A stretch of DNA of 64,000 nucleotides from Megascapheus bottae (taxonomy: Eukaryota; Chordata; Mammalia; Rodentia; Geomyidae). The DNA lies in the NCBI GenBank assembly GCA_024803745.1, contig JANJXV010000006.1, forward strand, positions 46,283,001 to 46,347,000. The letters are read 5' to 3'. The position numbers were made by a program, and so were the translations under genes. The notes under the pieces were generated by a model. That model searched no databases and had not been told where the DNA came from. It was given only the letters and a program-made list of their open reading frames with translations. Below, one piece after another: positions 62,937 through 64,000 of this stretch (positions within the stretch are counted from its first letter, which is position 1; each line of letters begins with the position of its first letter).

Positions 62937-63110
62937 CTACTGGACAAGCACAAAAATATAGAGAGTATGGTGGAACTTTTAGATTTGTACCAGATGGAAG
63001 ATGAAGCCTACAGCAGCCTTGCAGAAGCCACAACTGAACTCTATCAGTATTTACTTCAGCCATTTCGAGACATGAGAGAACTTGCCATGCTACGAAGGCA
63101 GCAAATTAAG
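62937..63110 (+). CDS. JMY: JMY exon 2 (residues 346-403)
   Basis: An acceptor TTTTCTTGGTAG precedes 58 in-frame codons, beginning LLDKHKNIESMVELL and ending AMLRRQQIK, then a donor AAG|GTACTC. Phase 0 on both sides joins cleanly to exon 1 (RIQE then LLDK) without changing frame. The peptide is charged and helical-looking, with heptad-like Leu spacing, and leads into the coiled-coil centre known for JMY and WHAMM. The donor departs from consensus at +4, so it is weaker than that of exon 1. There is no in-frame stop. This exon sits alone between an antisense IDL SINE about 90 bp upstream and plain intron downstream. Confidence 0.96.
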
Positions 63111-63487
63111 GTACTCTTATTTTCCTTTCCTTTAAAAAAAAAAATTGGGGCAGGGAAGGAGTGGGATTTGGTAGGGTTCTATGTTGAGATAGAAACAATT
63201 TCAAGATTTTATATTAAAATGAGGAAAGCAAGGATCAGCACAATGTATATATATTTTTACATAAAAATACTTGTGTTATATTAATGTAAAAGTATGTACA
63301 TTGCTCTATAAATTAAGAATGTTGCTAAAAGGATCCAAAAGAAACTGAAAACAATGAGTATAATTTTCACTTTCCATTTTATGTATACTTTTATGTGTTA
63401 CTTAAATTTGTTAAATGATGATATGTGGTTTATTTTATTGGCATATCTAAATTGTACAAAATAGTAAGTTTCATTATTTCTGTTTCT

Positions 63488-63765
63488 TTTCTTTTTGTGG
63501 GTCATGGGGCTTGAACTCTGGCCCTGGGTGCTGTCGCTGAGTTCTTCAGCTCAAGGCTGCCGCCCTACCCCTGGGCCTGGGCATTGTCCCTGAGCTCTTC
63601 AGTGCAAGGCTACTGCCCTACCCCTTAAGACACAGCCCCATTTCCTATATTCTAGTGATTAATTGGAGATAAGAGTAGTGCCCTTTAGTGCCCAGGCTGG
63701 CTTTGGACAGCGATCATTAGTTCTTAGGCTCCTGAGTAACAAGGATTACAGGCATGCCCCACACA
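63488..63765 (-). mobile_element. B1-composite SINE with duplicated end
   Basis: GTCGCTGAGTTCTTCAGCTC and CCCTGAGCTCTTCAGTGC show the same kind of end duplication as at 47,335. Confidence 0.92.
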
Positions 63766-63795
63766 TACATTTTCATGCATCCTCATTTCTAAAGC

Positions 63796-63890
63796 AGCTT
63801 GGGTTAAGAGCATGGCTTAAGTGGTAAAAGGCAAAATTTCTTAGAGTCATGAGGTACCAAGTTTAGTTCCCAGTACCACAAAATTTAGGG
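63796..63890 (+). mobile_element. ID-type monomer SINE, old
   Basis: TGGCTTAAGTGGTAAAAGG ... AGTTTAGTTCCCAGTACC. Confidence 0.65.
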
Positions 63891-64000
63891 GTTGGGGGGA
63901 GGGAGGGGAGGGAGAGAAACAGACATGTATACATAAATACCTGGTTCTTTTTCTAAAGAGCTTTAACTTGAGATGATTTTGAGCAGACAATTTGAATGGC

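Larger units (their letters stand above)
63111..64000 (+). other. JMY: JMY intron 2, 5' part
   Basis: Sequence after the exon 2 donor. It is AT-rich and unremarkable to about 63,487, then carries an antisense composite SINE and an ID-like fragment. The intron continues past the window edge; no further exon is visible. Confidence 0.9.

Overview
This is a window of nuclear DNA from a mammal, and almost certainly a rodent. It holds one recognisable protein-coding gene, the 5' end of JMY (junction-mediating and regulatory protein), on the + strand. The gene's CpG-island promoter covers about 43,430-44,132. Exon 1 is coding from 44,133 to 45,167 (345 codons). Intron 1 runs 45,168-62,936, exon 2 runs 62,937-63,110 (58 codons), and intron 2 leaves the window. 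The remaining exons (coiled coil, proline-rich part and C-terminal WH2/acidic Arp2/3-activating part known for this family) lie beyond the right edge.

Everything else is gene-poor and packed with retroposons. Two SINE families dominate. The first is a dimeric element of about 200 bp, called IDL here. Its left monomer is tRNA-Ala/ID-like, with A-box-like (TAGTGGTAGAG) and B-box-like (GGTTCGATTCC) motifs. A second monomer follows, ending in CCAGGACTGGC plus poly(A). The second family is a composite of about 230 bp, called B1-composite here. Its 7SL-like head (CACACCTGTAATCCTAGCTACTCAGGAGGCTGAG) is joined to an ID-like right part ending GTTCAAGCCCCATGACC. Single ID and B1 copies also occur. As I recall the literature, a dimeric ID-like element of this build (IDL-Geo) is restricted to geomyoid rodents (pocket mice, kangaroo rats, gophers). 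I therefore infer a geomyoid or at least castorimorph host, but a database search would be needed to settle it.

Layout. 1-43,400: intergenic, with about 36 IDL copies, many composites, several L1 3' ends (two of them 5'-inverted, one only 37 bp, one interrupted by another L1), a direct segmental duplication of about 0.8-1 kb (5,618-6,602 and 9,430-10,201), a decayed ERV-L-type pol remnant (35,280-36,525) and a U6 snRNA retrocopy (41,587-41,694). 43,430-45,200: the JMY CpG island, promoter and exon 1. There is no retroposon from about 43,090 to about 47,000. 47,000-62,900: intron 1, SINE-rich, with IDL copies mostly antisense to the gene. 62,937-63,110: exon 2. 63,111-64,000: start of intron 2.

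The recurring short open reading frames in the repeats are SINE, L1 or microsatellite translations and are not annotated as genes. I found no tRNA gene, CRISPR array, operon or other undescribed gene system. The interesting material is how the retroposons are arranged and the regulatory make-up of the JMY 5' end. All repeat borders were read by eye and may be off by 5-20 bp.
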